Assembly (NCBI RefSeq): GCF_031202265.1
Contig: NZ_CP100604.1
Span: forward strand, 5,686,501 to 5,750,500
Reading direction: 5' to 3'
DNA: 64,000 nucleotides
Source: Bradyrhizobium sp. Ash2021
GTDB lineage: Bacteria > Pseudomonadota > Alphaproteobacteria > Rhizobiales > Xanthobacteraceae
Shown: positions 35,414 to 44,856 of the stretch, piece after piece
How the letters are laid out: every line of letters starts with the position of its first letter
Position numbering within the stretch: position 1 is the first letter of the stretch
The notes under the pieces: generated by a model
What the model was told of the DNA's origin: nothing
The model's database searches: none
The model's input: only the letters and a program-made list of their open reading frames with translations
Program-made: the position numbers and the translations under genes

Positions 35414-35598
35414 GACATCTTCCTCTTCCTGGGATGGCGGGTGATGCGAACGGATTTTCGCCGCTCCGATATGAACGCTCGCTGAATTGTTTATTCAGGA
35501 AACGCGAATCTCGCTTCGCATCCTTGCTGCCGCCCGCCACAGCAGGCTGTCACGATGCTATGGTGATATCATCCGCGCATCCCGACATCGAGGTGACC

Positions 35599-36846
35599 AT
35601 GCTTTTTCGCCGACGTTCCGCCACTCTCGCCGCGTTCTGGGCGCTCGCCTTGACGGCCACCGCCGCGGCGCAAAGCATCCCGCTGCCGCGCGAGGCGCAA
35701 ATCGGCCCCCGTCCGTTCTATCTCGTCGACAAGATGAAGGACGGGCCGCTGAAAACGCAGCTCAGCCAGTGCACCGGGCCGTTCCACAAGACCGATTTTT
35801 CCTTCGGCCATCGCGGCGCGGCAATGCAGTTTCCCGAGCACAGCCGGGAGTCGTACATGGCCGCGGCGCGCATGGGCGCCGGCGTGATCGAATGCGACGT
35901 CACCTTCACCAAAGACAAGCAACTGGTGTGCCGACATTCGCAATGCGACCTGCATACCACCACCAACATCCTGTCGGTGCCGGCGCTATCAGCGAAATGC
36001 GCGCAAGGTTTCAGCCCGGCCGATCCCGCCACCGGAAAGAAGGCGTCCGCAAAATGCTGCACCAGCGACATTACGCTGGCCGAATTCAAGACGCTGACGG
36101 CCAAGATGGACGGCTTCAATCCGGGCGCGACGACAATTGCCGACTACCTGAACGGCACGCCGCGCTGGCGCACCGACCTCTACAGCAACTCCGGGACCGT
36201 GATGACGCATGACGAGAGCATCGCGCTGATCAGGAGCCTCGGCGCCAAATTCACGCCGGAACTGAAGGCGCCGGAAGTGCCGATGCCGTTCGACGGCGAC
36301 TACACCCAGGAAAAATACGCCAGCCAGATGCTGCAGGCCTACAAGCAGGCGGGCATTCCGGCGAGCGACGTGTTCGCCCAGAGCTTTAACCTCGGTGACA
36401 TCCTGTTCTGGGGCAAGACCGAGCCCGCGTTCGCAGCCCAGGCGGTGTATCTGGAAGATCGCTACGAGAAGCGCGGCCTCGATCCCAACAAGTCCGAGAC
36501 CTGGAAGCCGTCGATGGCGGAGCTGAAAGCGCAAGGCGTCAAAATCCTGGCGCCGCCGATCTGGGTGATGCTGGCGCTGAACGACAAAAAGGAAATCGTG
36601 CCGTCCGAATACGCCAAGGCCGCGAAAGCCGCCGGCCTCGACCTGATCGGCTGGTCGCTGGAGCGCGACGGCCCCTTGAACAAGGGCGGCGGCTTCTATC
36701 ACTCGTCGGTCAAGGCCGCGATCGACCGCGACGGCGACATCCTGACGGTGCTCGACGTGCTTGCAAAGCAGGTCGGCGTCCGCGCCATGTTTTCCGACTG
36801 GCCGGCGACCACGACGTTCTATGCGAGTTGCATGGGAATGAAGTGA
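35599..36846 (+). CDS. Exported glycerophosphodiester phosphodiesterase
   Basis: Protein of 415 residues from the ATG at 35599 with GAGGTGACC upstream. A signal peptide ([19 protein letters not shown]) is followed by the GDPD domain: [19 protein letters not shown] with the catalytic His-Arg-Gly, then [22 protein letters not shown] with the metal ligands. It hydrolyses deacylated phospholipid diesters to glycerol-3-phosphate, probably in the periplasm. It is longer than minimal GDPDs and contains three to four Cys in the middle. Promoter and neighbours give no further clue. Confidence 0.85.
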   Translation: MLFRRRSATLAAFWALALTATAAAQSIPLPREAQIGPRPFYLVDKMKDGPLKTQLSQCTGPFHKTDFSFGHRGAAMQFPEHSRESYMAAARMGAGVIECDVTFTKDKQLVCRHSQCDLHTTTNILSVPALSAKCAQGFSPADPATGKKASAKCCTSDITLAEFKTLTAKMDGFNPGATTIADYLNGTPRWRTDLYSNSGTVMTHDESIALIRSLGAKFTPELKAPEVPMPFDGDYTQEKYASQMLQAYKQAGIPASDVFAQSFNLGDILFWGKTEPAFAAQAVYLEDRYEKRGLDPNKSETWKPSMAELKAQGVKILAPPIWVMLALNDKKEIVPSEYAKAAKAAGLDLIGWSLERDGPLNKGGGFYHSSVKAAIDRDGDILTVLDVLAKQVGVRAMFSDWPATTTFYASCMGMK

Positions 36847-36925
36847 CGGACGAATGGGTTTAGGTGAACGCCGAAAAATTCCTTCGTCGTCCCCGCGTTC
36901 GCCGGGACGACAAACGCAAATGTCC

Positions 36926-37243
36926 TCACCCCGCTCCAAACTCCTCCGCGAGCACCAGCAACTCCCGCGTCCGCGTCACATCCGGCCAGTCGCGATTGAA
37001 GTCGGCCACCAGCCGCGTCATGTCCGCGCTGTTGACGGCGCGATCGAGCGAGGCCTGGTCGGCGAACTGGTACGTCGCCTGATGCAGCGAGGGGTCGGTC
37101 AGGCTCCAAGCGCGCCATGCCTTTTCCGCGCCGAACGATTTGACGGCGTCCGGCAAATGCTCGCGGGAATACCAGGCGTCAAAGGCCGGACGTTTGGCGG
37201 GATCGGCGACGGTGGCGCGGACGACGAAGTAAGCTAAGGGCAT
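36926..37243 (-). CDS. Hypothetical dimeric alpha-beta barrel protein
   Basis: Protein of 105 residues, start at 37243 (MPLAYFVVRATVADPAKRPA). It has the character of small ferredoxin-like dimeric barrels: DAWYSREHLPDAVKSFGAEKA with the HLP common in EthD/DUF-type proteins, and ATYQFADQASLDRAVNSADM. Function unknown; no partner. A GTCATTCC-type repeat lies immediately upstream. Confidence 0.6.
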   Translation of the reverse strand: MPLAYFVVRATVADPAKRPAFDAWYSREHLPDAVKSFGAEKAWRAWSLTDPSLHQATYQFADQASLDRAVNSADMTRLVADFNRDWPDVTRTRELLVLAEEFGAG

Positions 37244-37272
37244 TGGTGTTCTCCAGTTACGCATTCTCGCTC

Positions 37273-37365
37273 GTCATTCCGGGGCATCGCGGAGCGATGA
37301 ACCCGGAATCTCGCGCGTACAATCTCCAGATTCCGGGTTCGCGCTGGCGCGCGCCCCGGAATGAC
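37273..37365. repeat. Dispersed palindromic repeat (GTCATTCCGGG type), diverged copy
   Basis: Related to 15802-15879 and 16791-16869: begins GTCATTCCGGGGCATCGCGG and ends GCGCGCGCCCCGGAATGAC with an internal CCCGGAATCT..AGATTCCGGG palindrome. It lies between a small hypothetical gene and a DUF2214 gene. Confidence 0.8.
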
Positions 37366-37393
37366 AGCGCAAACGCATTGCGCAACGCCAACC

Positions 37394-37840
37394 CTAGACC
37401 CAGCCGCCCCGCGCCATGATTGCGGCAAAGAGCAGGATGAAGACGATGCTCAGAAGCTCGCCGTGAATGACGGCGGTGACCAGATGCAGCTTTTTCGCAC
37501 TGATCGCGGGCACCTGCCCTTCCCCAATCGCCTTGCGCCATGACAGAAATTCGACGGTCGGGATGATCGACAACAACCCGATCACGATGAAGATCGAGAA
37601 TTTTGTGATGAAGGCGTGGCTGTGCCAATAATAGTCCGCGCCCTTCTCGAAGAAGAACACCCGCAGCAAGCCGATCACGAGCAACGCGCCGGCGGCGATG
37701 CCGAGCGCCATGTCGGTGACCTGCAGCCGGCGCGCGGAGGAAAGCGTCAGCTCCCCGCGGATCAACGCGAATTCGATCGCGACCGCCGACACCAGCGTGA
37801 ACGCACAGACATGGTGGAGGAAGGCGAACAGCGTGGACAT
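37394..37840 (-). CDS. DUF2214 membrane protein
   Basis: Protein of 148 residues with four hydrophobic helices (LFAFLHHVCAFTLVSAVAIEF, MALGIAAGALLVIGLL, FSIFIVIGLLSIIP, LLSIVFILLFAAIMA). Histidines HH in the first helix and HSH in the GADYYWHSHAFITK loop are conserved in the DUF2214 family and could ligate haem or metal, but no function is established. It stands alone. Confidence 0.75.
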   Translation of the reverse strand: MSTLFAFLHHVCAFTLVSAVAIEFALIRGELTLSSARRLQVTDMALGIAAGALLVIGLLRVFFFEKGADYYWHSHAFITKFSIFIVIGLLSIIPTVEFLSWRKAIGEGQVPAISAKKLHLVTAVIHGELLSIVFILLFAAIMARGGWV

Positions 37841-37924
37841 GGCCAGAATTCCCTCGAGGCTCCGTTTTCGCGGATTGTAGGCGCGGGGGATGCAGATTCA
37901 AGGCGTGCGATTTGCCTATCGGCC

Positions 37925-38075
37925 GTCATTGCGAGCCACCGGGTCGCGCGAATGCGCGCCCGATGACAGGCTCCGCGAAGCAATCCATCTCGCGGCGTAA
38001 AGAAAGGGTGGATTGCTTCCGCCTTCGCTCGTTGAGCTACGGCGGACAAGTCGTCGCTTCACTCCTCGCAATGAC
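37925..38075. repeat. Dispersed palindromic repeat (GTCATTGCGAG type)
   Basis: Same family as 32726-32844 and 43894-44009, here with an extra insert CCGCCTTCGCTCGTTGAGCT near the right end that also appears inverted near 24760. Confidence 0.8.
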
Positions 38076-38358
38076 GCTCTCACGACACACGCTTTCGCCC
38101 CCGCGGCGCAATGCGCCCGAGTCGTGGGGGATGCGATGGCGAGAGTTCTTGACCCGATTTAGGAATATTTTCCGAGGCCTTGACCCGCAAATCGTCGATT
38201 CGCGGGTAACGTCCCCGGCAAAGTTGGCACGGCAGGCGAAAATGCCGCACCCTGCTGAGGCTGGGTTTGTGAAGCCTACCGGGATTGGGCGCGTCGAAAG
38301 CTGGCTCCAGATCAACAGGTTGCGGTATACTCCGGCGTTACGGCCAGGCGCGACGCCC

Positions 38359-38568
38359 ATGACCGATGAACAGCTCGTAGACATGCACAGGTTCCTTGCC
38401 GAGTACCATCGCACGCTCGCGAGGAAAGCGGTGCTCGACGTCGTGCAACAATACCACACTGATCTTGCGCAGCGGCTCGCGGATGAGGCCGCGCTGATAC
38501 CAAGACGAACAGCAATTGCGCAGCGCCTTCTCGAAGGCGAGCAACGCCAAAGGGACCATGAGGAGTGA
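38359..38568 (+). CDS. Possible small protein of unknown function
   Basis: Frame of 69 residues, MTDEQLVDMHRFLAEYHRT then VLDVVQQYHTDLAQRL. It has amphipathic helix character, but no domain is recognised and no clear ribosome binding site is present. Its last 25 residues overlap a segment that is also found near 39765-39830 (ACGCCAAAGGGAC, ATGAGGAGTGAACGGC), so the 3' end sits in a repeat. It may be a remnant or a chance frame. Confidence 0.3.
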   Translation: MTDEQLVDMHRFLAEYHRTLARKAVLDVVQQYHTDLAQRLADEAALIPRRTAIAQRLLEGEQRQRDHEE

Positions 38569-38714
38569 ACGGCATCGGCCGCCAAGGATGGCGGGTCACG
38601 CTGGCGCTACGCCGCCCTGCGGACCTCGCCTGACAGTTTCGTGAATGGCGGAGGAAGGCTATCATGGCGCGCCATCACCACGCGATGGGGGCGGATGATC
38701 CGAGGGAGGCCGTC

Positions 38715-39065
38715 ATGAACCAGCAGCAGCCAGTCAAGGACGCCAGTCACCTTTACGAAGTCGAGCGTCGTGCCCAACACGCCGCGCGCCCCGGCTTTCG
38801 CATTACGGAGTTGCAGCTCTCTGCAACCCAGAAGGTGCCGTGGCACACCCACACCAATGTCTCCGATACTTTTTACGTTCTGGAAGGCCACATGAGGCTG
38901 TTCCTGCAGGATCCGAAAGAGGAAGTGAATTTGAAGCCCGGCGAAGTCTATGTCGTCAGGCCCACGCGGCCGCATCTGGTGACCAACGGCGGCACGACAT
39001 CGCTCACCTTCCTGGTTCTGCAGGGCGTGGGCGAATACGACTATGTTCCATTAGTGTCGCGTTAG
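38715..39065 (+). CDS. Cupin-domain protein
   Basis: Protein of 116 residues from the ATG at 38715 with GGGAGG upstream; an ATG at 38664 with AGGAAGG would add 17 residues. A single cupin barrel is clear: QKVPWHTHTNVSDTFYVLEGHM with the HxH-x(n)-E pattern, then LKPGEVYVVRPTRPHLVTN with the closing His. Metal-binding residues are complete, but the substrate is not evident. Confidence 0.8.
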   Translation: MNQQQPVKDASHLYEVERRAQHAARPGFRITELQLSATQKVPWHTHTNVSDTFYVLEGHMRLFLQDPKEEVNLKPGEVYVVRPTRPHLVTNGGTTSLTFLVLQGVGEYDYVPLVSR

Positions 39066-39200
39066 CGCGAGCGCCCGCGGGGCCGCCGTCGCGGCAACGG
39101 GACCGTCACACTTTCTACAAACAACCGCGCGAAAATCCAGAAGACTAAGGGGGAATGTTGGGTCGTACTGCTGCAGGGGTCATCCAAACCAAAGGAGACA

Positions 39201-39665
39201 ATGATGGCAACTCAAGTAAAGCCGGTTCCTGACGGATATCACACCCTCACGCCTTATCTCGTCGTCGACGGCGCGGAAAGGATCGTCCAATTCATGAAGA
39301 ATGCATTCGGCGCACAATTCGTGGTCGAGCCGATGATGCGGCCCGACGGCAAGATCATGCACGCGGAGCTCAAGATCGGCGATTCCGTCGTGATGATTTC
39401 CGATGCTTCCGAGCGCGCAAAGGCCACTTCGGCCATGCTGCACGTCTACGTGCCCGATGTGGATGCGGTTTACCAGATGGCGCTGAAGGCCGGCGGCACG
39501 TCGGTGATGGAGCCTGCGGACATGTTCTATGGCGACCGCAGCGGCGGCGTGACGGACCCGGCCGGCAATCGCTGGCACATCGGCACCCACGTCGAGGACG
39601 TTTCGCCCGCTGAACTCAAGAAACGCGCGACGGAATTCATGAAGCAGCAAAACAAGGCGGCCTAG
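39201..39665 (+). CDS. PhnB-like VOC-family protein
   Basis: Protein of 154 residues, start at 39201 with AAGGAGACA (an ATG at 39204 is equivalent). It is a PhnB/DUF1428-type glyoxalase-fold protein: LTPYLVVDGAERIVQFMKNAFG, MHAELKIGDSVVMISDAS, MLHVYVPDVDAVYQMALKAGG, and DRSGGVTDPAGNRWHIGTH. Its role is unknown; such proteins bind small molecules. It follows the cupin gene in the same direction with 135 bases between. Confidence 0.85.
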   Translation: MMATQVKPVPDGYHTLTPYLVVDGAERIVQFMKNAFGAQFVVEPMMRPDGKIMHAELKIGDSVVMISDASERAKATSAMLHVYVPDVDAVYQMALKAGGTSVMEPADMFYGDRSGGVTDPAGNRWHIGTHVEDVSPAELKKRATEFMKQQNKAA

Positions 39666-40006
39666 CGCCCCTCGCGGTAGAATAATGCGGGGCGGGTCAG
39701 CTTGTCTGTCGAAGCTCGGAAAGCAAAGGCGGAAGCGTAGCCCGCCCTGTCTACTGATACCAAGACAAGCGGCGATGGCGCGGCGCCTTCACAACGCCAA
39801 AGGGACGATGAGGAGTGAACGGCGGGTGCCGCAGCGTCAGAAATTGTAGGATGGGTAGAGCGCAGCGAAACCCATGGGTTATGGTTTTGCGAAGGTGATG
39901 GGTTTCGCTGCGCTCTACCCATCCTACATATTCGCCCAACAAAAAGATGGCGGGTTACGCTTCGCTAACCCGCCCTACGCGCTCTACCCATCCTACGTAC
40001 TAAGGT
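39666..40006. other. Intergenic repeats including a long perfect-arm hairpin
   Basis: Contains a repeat fragment shared with 38495-38625, then an inverted repeat with 30-base arms (39846-39875 and 39898-39927, GTAGGATGGGTAGAGCGCAG inverted), then further pieces with GCGGGTTACGCTTCGCTAACCCGC. No gene is supported. Confidence 0.7.
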
Positions 40007-40553
40007 CTAGGACACCGGCACAGCGCACGGAGGGATAGGTCCAGCCAACATCGCCGACTCGCGCGATGGACCGTCAACGCTGGCCGATGCAGTGGAAGCG
40101 TTTGAACGGTCGGGCAAGACCTTGACACGAACAGACACTCGTTCCCGTCCTCGATGGTTGATTGCTTCGTATCGGAGACTATCCGGCCCGCTGTAACCGG
40201 GTCGAGCCAGATAGAAAACGTTGATGCCGCGGACCCGGCGCCCGATACAAGCTCGATCCCTGCCCGAGTCGCCCGCCACCTCGAAATCCTCAATACGGTA
40301 ACAAACAACGCCATATTTGGGCGGCTTCATGAGCAAGAGCTGGGGAAGCTCGATCGGTGTCGGCATATGCGTAGCCGTTGATGACGGTCTCTTCAGACGT
40401 CCGGGCGGTAACGGTCATCTCGCTGTCTTGCGCGAAGCACGATATGTCCATCGCAAGTACTGCGGTCACCACACCCAATATCAGGTCGCACGATCCATTG
40501 GCGCTCTGCCGTGATCTGGATCGTCGACGCCACGTTGCCACGGTCGTCTCCAT
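40007..40553 (-). pseudogene. Small exported protein, frameshifted
   Basis: The first frame (40553 to about 40290) has a signal segment (LILGVVTAVLAMDISCFAQ) and EMTVTARTSEETVINGYAYADT. The second frame (from about 40366 to 40007) continues with PIELPQLLLMKPPKYGVVCYR, GRRVRGINVFYLARPGY and SGPDSLRYEAINHRGRERVSVRVKVLP, an Ig-like beta-sandwich end. Joined at about 40345-40366 the two make one sensible exported protein, so a frameshift is likely. Each frame alone is half a domain. Sequencing error cannot be excluded. Confidence 0.55.
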
Positions 40554-40556
40554 CCG

Positions 40557-42089
40557 TCACAACGGCAAATTGTCGTGTTTTTTCATCGGTATCTCAACAT
40601 GCTTGTCCTTCAGCATCGCCAGCGCCCGGGCGATTCGTCGCCTGGTCGAATGCGGCATGATGACGTCGTCGATGTAGCCGCGTTCGGCGGCAATGAACGG
40701 TGACAGAAAACGGTCTTCGTATTCCTTGGTGCGGGCGGTGATCGCTTCTGCGTCGCCGATATCGCTACGAAAGATGATTTCGACCGCGCCCTTGGCGCCC
40801 ATCACGGCGATCTGCGCGGTCGGCCAGGCGTAGTTCATGTCGGCGCCGATTTCCTTCGACGCCATCACGTCGAACGCGCCGCCATAGGCTTTTCGGGTGA
40901 TGACGGTGACCAGCGGCACCGTGCATTGCGAATAGGCGAACAAGAGCTTGGCGCCGTGCTTGATCAGGCCGCCATATTCCTGCGCGGTGCCGGGCAGGAA
41001 GCCCGGCACGTCGACGAAGGTCACGATCGGAATGTTGAAGGCGTCGCAGAAGCGGACGAAGCGCGCGGCTTTCCGTGACGCGTCACTATCGAGCACGCCC
41101 GCCAGCACCATCGGCTGGTTGGCGACGAAGCCCACGGTGCGTCCGGCGATACGGCCGAAACCGGTGACGATGTTTTTCGCAAACGTCTCGGAGATCTCGA
41201 AGAAGTCGCCCTCGTCGACGACTTTCAGGATCAATTCCTTCATGTCGTAGGGCTTGTTCGGATTGTCGGGGATCAGCGTGTCCAGCGACATGTCGACCCG
41301 GCCGATATCGTCAAAGCTCGGCCATTCCGGCACGCCGTCGGTGTTGTTCGATGGCAGAAAATCGATCAGCCGGCGCATCTGCAACAGCGTCTCGACGTCG
41401 TTCTCGAACGCGCCGTCCGCAATCGAGGAGCGCGTGGCGTGCACCGAGGCGCCGCCGAGTTCTTCCGCGGTCACGACTTCGTTGGTGACGGTCTTCACGA
41501 CGTCGGGGCCGGTGACGAACATGTAGCTGGTGTTCTTCACCATGAAGATGAAGTCGGTCATCGCCGGCGAATAGACGTCGCCGCCGGCGCAGGGGCCCAT
41601 GATGACGGAGATCTGCGGGATCACGCCGGAGGCAATGACGTTGCGGCGGAACACATAGGAATAGCCCGCCAAGGCAGCTACGCCTTCCTGGATGCGCGCG
41701 CCGCCGGCGTCGTAAAGCCCGATGATCGGCGCCCGCGCCTTCATGGCCATGTCCTGGATCTTGACGATTTTCTGCGCGTGGGTTTCGGATAGGGAGCCGC
41801 CGAACACGGTAAAATCCTTGGCGAACACAAACGTCTTGCGGCCGTTGACGGTGCCCCAGCCGGTGACGACGCCATCGCCCGGCACTTTTGACTTGTCCAT
41901 GCCGAATTCGGTCGAGCGGTGCTCGACGAACATGTCGAATTCCTCGAACGAGCCCTTGTCGAGCAGCAACTCGATGCGCTCACGCGCGGTCAATTTGCCG
42001 CGGGCGTGCTGCGCCTCGATGCGCTTTTCGCCGCCGCCGAGCTTGGCGCCGGCGCGCCGTTCTTCGAGGGTGTCCAGGATATCCTTCAT
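40557..42089 (-). CDS. pccB: Acyl-CoA carboxylase beta subunit (propionyl-CoA carboxylase type)
   Basis: Protein of 510 residues with the start taken at an ATG (42089, [14 protein letters not shown]), which gives the canonical length; the frame reaches a GTG at 42146. It is a biotin-dependent carboxyltransferase: [38 protein letters not shown] (first oxyanion region) and [21 protein letters not shown] with AYGGAFDVM (second). It transfers CO2 from biotin to propionyl-CoA to give methylmalonyl-CoA. The biotin carboxylase partner (PccA) is not in this window. Confidence 0.9.
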   Translation of the reverse strand: MKDILDTLEERRAGAKLGGGEKRIEAQHARGKLTARERIELLLDKGSFEEFDMFVEHRSTEFGMDKSKVPGDGVVTGWGTVNGRKTFVFAKDFTVFGGSLSETHAQKIVKIQDMAMKARAPIIGLYDAGGARIQEGVAALAGYSYVFRRNVIASGVIPQISVIMGPCAGGDVYSPAMTDFIFMVKNTSYMFVTGPDVVKTVTNEVVTAEELGGASVHATRSSIADGAFENDVETLLQMRRLIDFLPSNNTDGVPEWPSFDDIGRVDMSLDTLIPDNPNKPYDMKELILKVVDEGDFFEISETFAKNIVTGFGRIAGRTVGFVANQPMVLAGVLDSDASRKAARFVRFCDAFNIPIVTFVDVPGFLPGTAQEYGGLIKHGAKLLFAYSQCTVPLVTVITRKAYGGAFDVMASKEIGADMNYAWPTAQIAVMGAKGAVEIIFRSDIGDAEAITARTKEYEDRFLSPFIAAERGYIDDVIMPHSTRRRIARALAMLKDKHVEIPMKKHDNLPL

Positions 42090-42259
42090 TTGCGCCTGCC
42101 CGTCCTTGAGTACCGATTTGGCTTTGGATTTCAGGGGTTCTAACACGGCAATTTCGGCACGGGAAACGGCCTTCGGGCATCTGGTAACCCTGCCCTGCGG
42201 TCGATATATGCGGGGGCCAGATCATGATCCCGATGGGATTATGATCTCATCTTTTGTTT

Positions 42260-42332
42260 GAGCATGATCTTTCCGGAAAACCGGCTCCCACCCCGCATCA
42301 AGTGCGGGGCAGGCTTTTTCCGGATCATGCTC
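42260..42332. repeat. Dispersed palindromic repeat (GAGCATGATC..GATCATGCTC)
   Basis: Ends GAGCATGATCTTTCCGGAAA and TTTTTCCGGATCATGCTC around a CCCCGCATCAAGTGCGGGG stem. A shorter member is at 61410-61457. It lies upstream of the DUF4260 gene. Confidence 0.85.
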
Positions 42333-42346
42333 TGGAGCCGAATCCG

Positions 42347-42754
42347 ATGTCCGATACCGCAATTTCAGAACCCACAGGCTCCGCATCCGGCGGCGTGCGA
42401 ACGCTGCTCCGGCTGGAGGGATTGGCGCTGTTTCTCGGCATGACGTTGCTGTACGGGGTCTGGGACGGGTCGTGGTGGGTCTACGCCATCCTGTTCCTGG
42501 CGCCCGATCTGTCCTTTGCCGGCTATCTCGCCGGCCCCAAGGCCGGCGCGGTGATCTACAACACCGCGCACAGCTACATGGCGCCGATGACGCTGATGAC
42601 GACGGGCTTTGCGCTGTCCTCGCCGCTGGTGCTGTCGATCGCCATGATCTGGCTGGCCCATATCGGATTCGACCGCGCGCTCGGCTACGGCCTGAAATAC
42701 TATGCCGGATTCGGCTTCACCCATCTTGGACGAATCGGCAACGCCCGGATTTGA
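42347..42754 (+). CDS. DUF4260 membrane protein
   Basis: Protein of 135 residues from the ATG at 42347. It has four hydrophobic segments with the family pattern: LLRLEGLALFLGMTLLYGVW, WWVYAILFLAPDLSFAGYL, and WLAHIGFDRALGYGLKY near the end. This matches DUF4260, small inner-membrane proteins of unknown function. Its 3' end is about 70 bases from the next gene on the same strand. Confidence 0.8.
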   Translation: MSDTAISEPTGSASGGVRTLLRLEGLALFLGMTLLYGVWDGSWWVYAILFLAPDLSFAGYLAGPKAGAVIYNTAHSYMAPMTLMTTGFALSSPLVLSIAMIWLAHIGFDRALGYGLKYYAGFGFTHLGRIGNARI

Positions 42755-42824
42755 CAGGCTCCCGGCAGCTTGTAGTCTTCCCCAAAATCGACAAGGCGCG
42801 ATAAGAAAATTTGGGGGGAAGCCG

Positions 42825-43826
42825 ATGCTGACAGACTGGCGCGTCGCGGTTATGGCCGCGATTTTTTGTACCGGTGTTTTGCTGACCTGCATCGAAACCA
42901 ACGCGCAATCGATGTCGAAGGAAATCGCCTCCCGGGTCGAGATCTACGCGATTCCGTCGCTGACCATTTCGGACCAGCAATTCCTGACCCGCGACGCCAA
43001 CGGCAAACCGGTCACCGTCGCCGGCGAATTCCGCATCGCGCAAGGCAGCGGCAGGCTTCCGGTCGTTGTCATGATGCACGGTTCGAGCGGCGTCGGGCCT
43101 TCCATCGAACCGTGGGCGCACCAGTTCAATGCGATGGGGATTTCGACTTTCGTGATCGACGGTTTTTCCGGCCGCGGATTGACCGCGGTCGGCCCAAATC
43201 AGGCCCTGCTCGGCCGGCTCAATTTGATCATCGATATCTATCGCTCGCTGGAAATTCTCGCCAAACATCCGCGCGTCGACCCCAATCGCATCGTGCTGAT
43301 GGGATTTTCGCGCGGCGGACAGGCCGCGCTCTACGCCAGCCTCGATCGCTTCAACAAACTCTGGAACAGGTCCGGCGTGCAGTTTGCCGGCTATATTCCG
43401 TTCTATCCGGATTGCTCCACGACCTACGCCACCGACACCGAGGTCGCGGCGCGCCCGATCCGGATCTTTCACGGCACGCCCGACGATTATAATCCGGTCG
43501 CAAGCTGCAAGCGATATGTCGCGCGGTTGCAGGAGGCCAAGCGCGACGTGGTGCTGACCGAATATCCGGACTCGCAGCACGGCTTTGACTCCGGCCTGCT
43601 CGGGCTGAGCACCGTTGCCGTGTCAACCAACGCGCAGACCGCGCGCAACTGCCACCTCAAAGAGGGCGAAGGCGGCCAGCTGATGAATGCCGATACGCAG
43701 GCGCCGTTTACCTACAAGGATCCCTGCATCGAACTCAATCCGCATGTCGGCGGCAATCCGGCGACCGCGATGGAAGCGCGCAAGGCCGTGAGCGACTTTC
43801 TGCAGGCGCTGTTCAAGCTGGAGTAG
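42825..43826 (+). CDS. Exported dienelactone hydrolase-family protein
   Basis: Protein of 333 residues, start at 42825 with GGGGGGAA upstream. A signal peptide (WRVAVMAAIFCTGVLL) leads into an alpha/beta hydrolase of the dienelactone hydrolase type: LPVVVMMHGSSGVGPSI, then the nucleophile region VLMGFSRGGQAALYAS with Ser (dienelactone hydrolases often have Cys here), and HGTPDDYNP, DSQHGF carrying Asp and His. It is secreted and probably hydrolyses an ester or lactone. Four cysteines in the second half may form disulphides. Confidence 0.8.
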   Translation: MLTDWRVAVMAAIFCTGVLLTCIETNAQSMSKEIASRVEIYAIPSLTISDQQFLTRDANGKPVTVAGEFRIAQGSGRLPVVVMMHGSSGVGPSIEPWAHQFNAMGISTFVIDGFSGRGLTAVGPNQALLGRLNLIIDIYRSLEILAKHPRVDPNRIVLMGFSRGGQAALYASLDRFNKLWNRSGVQFAGYIPFYPDCSTTYATDTEVAARPIRIFHGTPDDYNPVASCKRYVARLQEAKRDVVLTEYPDSQHGFDSGLLGLSTVAVSTNAQTARNCHLKEGEGGQLMNADTQAPFTYKDPCIELNPHVGGNPATAMEARKAVSDFLQALFKLE

Positions 43827-43893
43827 GCCTCGCTCTCTCCACGTCAAGCCCGGGCATGACGAATGAGAGGCAGGAACGCAAAAGTCGTCAATC

Positions 43894-44009
43894 GTCATTG
43901 CGAGCCAACGGGTCGCGCGAATGCGCGCCCGATGACAGGCTCCGCGAAGCAATCCATGCCTCAGCGCAGGAAGTATGGATTGCTTCGTCGCTTCGCTCCT
44001 CGCAATGAC
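43894..44009. repeat. Dispersed palindromic repeat (GTCATTGCGAG type)
   Basis: Fourth copy of the family seen at 19838, 32726 and 37925, here between two convergent genes. Confidence 0.85.
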
Positions 44010-44017
44010 AACGTCCC

Positions 44018-44674
44018 CTACTTCTCCCCCACCTTGAACGGCGGCTGCTTGCCCGGAGGCACGGTTTCTTCCGCCATCGCCAGCAGCATCGCGACCATGA
44101 CGTAATTGCCGGAGACCGCGGTCAGGTCGACGATCTGCTGGTCGTTGAATACTTTCTTGGCCCGCGCATAGGTTTCGTCGGAGACCTTCTTCGACGTCGT
44201 CAATTCCGTGACGAAGTCGTAGACGACGGCCTCGTCCTCGGCCATTTTCGACGGCCGCTTGCCCTCTTTCAATTCGGCGATGATGTCGGCCGACAGTCCG
44301 GCCTTTGCCGCCAGCGGCGCATGCGCGAACCATTCGACCTGCGAGGTCCACTGCCGCCCGATGATCAGGATCGCAAACTCGTTGAGTTTGGTCGGCACCG
44401 AGGTCTGCCAGCGCAGATAATAGAACAGATCGTACAGCCGCTGGCCCAGCACCGGGCTGCGGATCATCGGGTTATAGGGTCCGCCGAGGCCGACGCTGGA
44501 CACCTTCATGATCTGCTCGCCGAGCGGCTTTTGAGCTTCGCTGAGCTGGTCCATGGTGAGCTGCGGAAAGCGCGGCTCCTTGCCGGTCGCGGGCGCTGCA
44601 AACATCGTGGCGGCGAACCAGCCGCCGGCCGCGGCAATGGCGAGCGACGACATCCAGAGTGACGCTTGGTGCAT
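44018..44674 (-). CDS. Exported carboxymuconolactone decarboxylase-like protein
   Basis: Protein of 218 residues, GGAGGAA before the ATG at 44674. A signal peptide (LWMSSLAIAAAGGWFAATMF) precedes a CMD-like helical domain: LNEFAILIIGRQWTSQVEWFAHAPLAAKAG, where the usual ExxCxxC of AhpD-type proteins is replaced (W-x-x-x-V-E-W-F-x-H), so no disulphide-redox centre is present. It probably acts in the periplasm on an aromatic or lactone substrate. A 41-base perfect palindrome lies about 60 bases upstream of its start. Confidence 0.75.
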   Translation of the reverse strand: MHQASLWMSSLAIAAAGGWFAATMFAAPATGKEPRFPQLTMDQLSEAQKPLGEQIMKVSSVGLGGPYNPMIRSPVLGQRLYDLFYYLRWQTSVPTKLNEFAILIIGRQWTSQVEWFAHAPLAAKAGLSADIIAELKEGKRPSKMAEDEAVVYDFVTELTTSKKVSDETYARAKKVFNDQQIVDLTAVSGNYVMVAMLLAMAEETVPPGKQPPFKVGEK

Positions 44675-44733
44675 GATTTCCTCCGTGCATTTTTTTGTTG
44701 CACGAAGATGGTAGTCCGGCCGCGCTTCACGCG

Positions 44734-44774
44734 CCAGAGCCTCGGTTCTGATTAAATCAGAACCGAGGCTCTGG
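44734..44774. repeat. 41-base perfect palindrome upstream of the CMD-like gene
   Basis: CCAGAGCCTCGGTTCTGATT is followed by a single A and then by its exact reverse complement, 20-base arms with no mismatch. On the plus strand a TCTTTTGTTTT run follows, as for a terminator, but no plus-strand gene ends here. On the minus strand it lies between the beta-lactamase stop (44857) and the CMD start (44674). Confidence 0.85.
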
Positions 44775-44856
44775 TCTTTTGTTTTGACGCGTTTTCTTCA
44801 CGCGAACCGGTATCCACTTCGCTCGAAAACGCTATGGCGCGACGCAGGTCAGCCCG

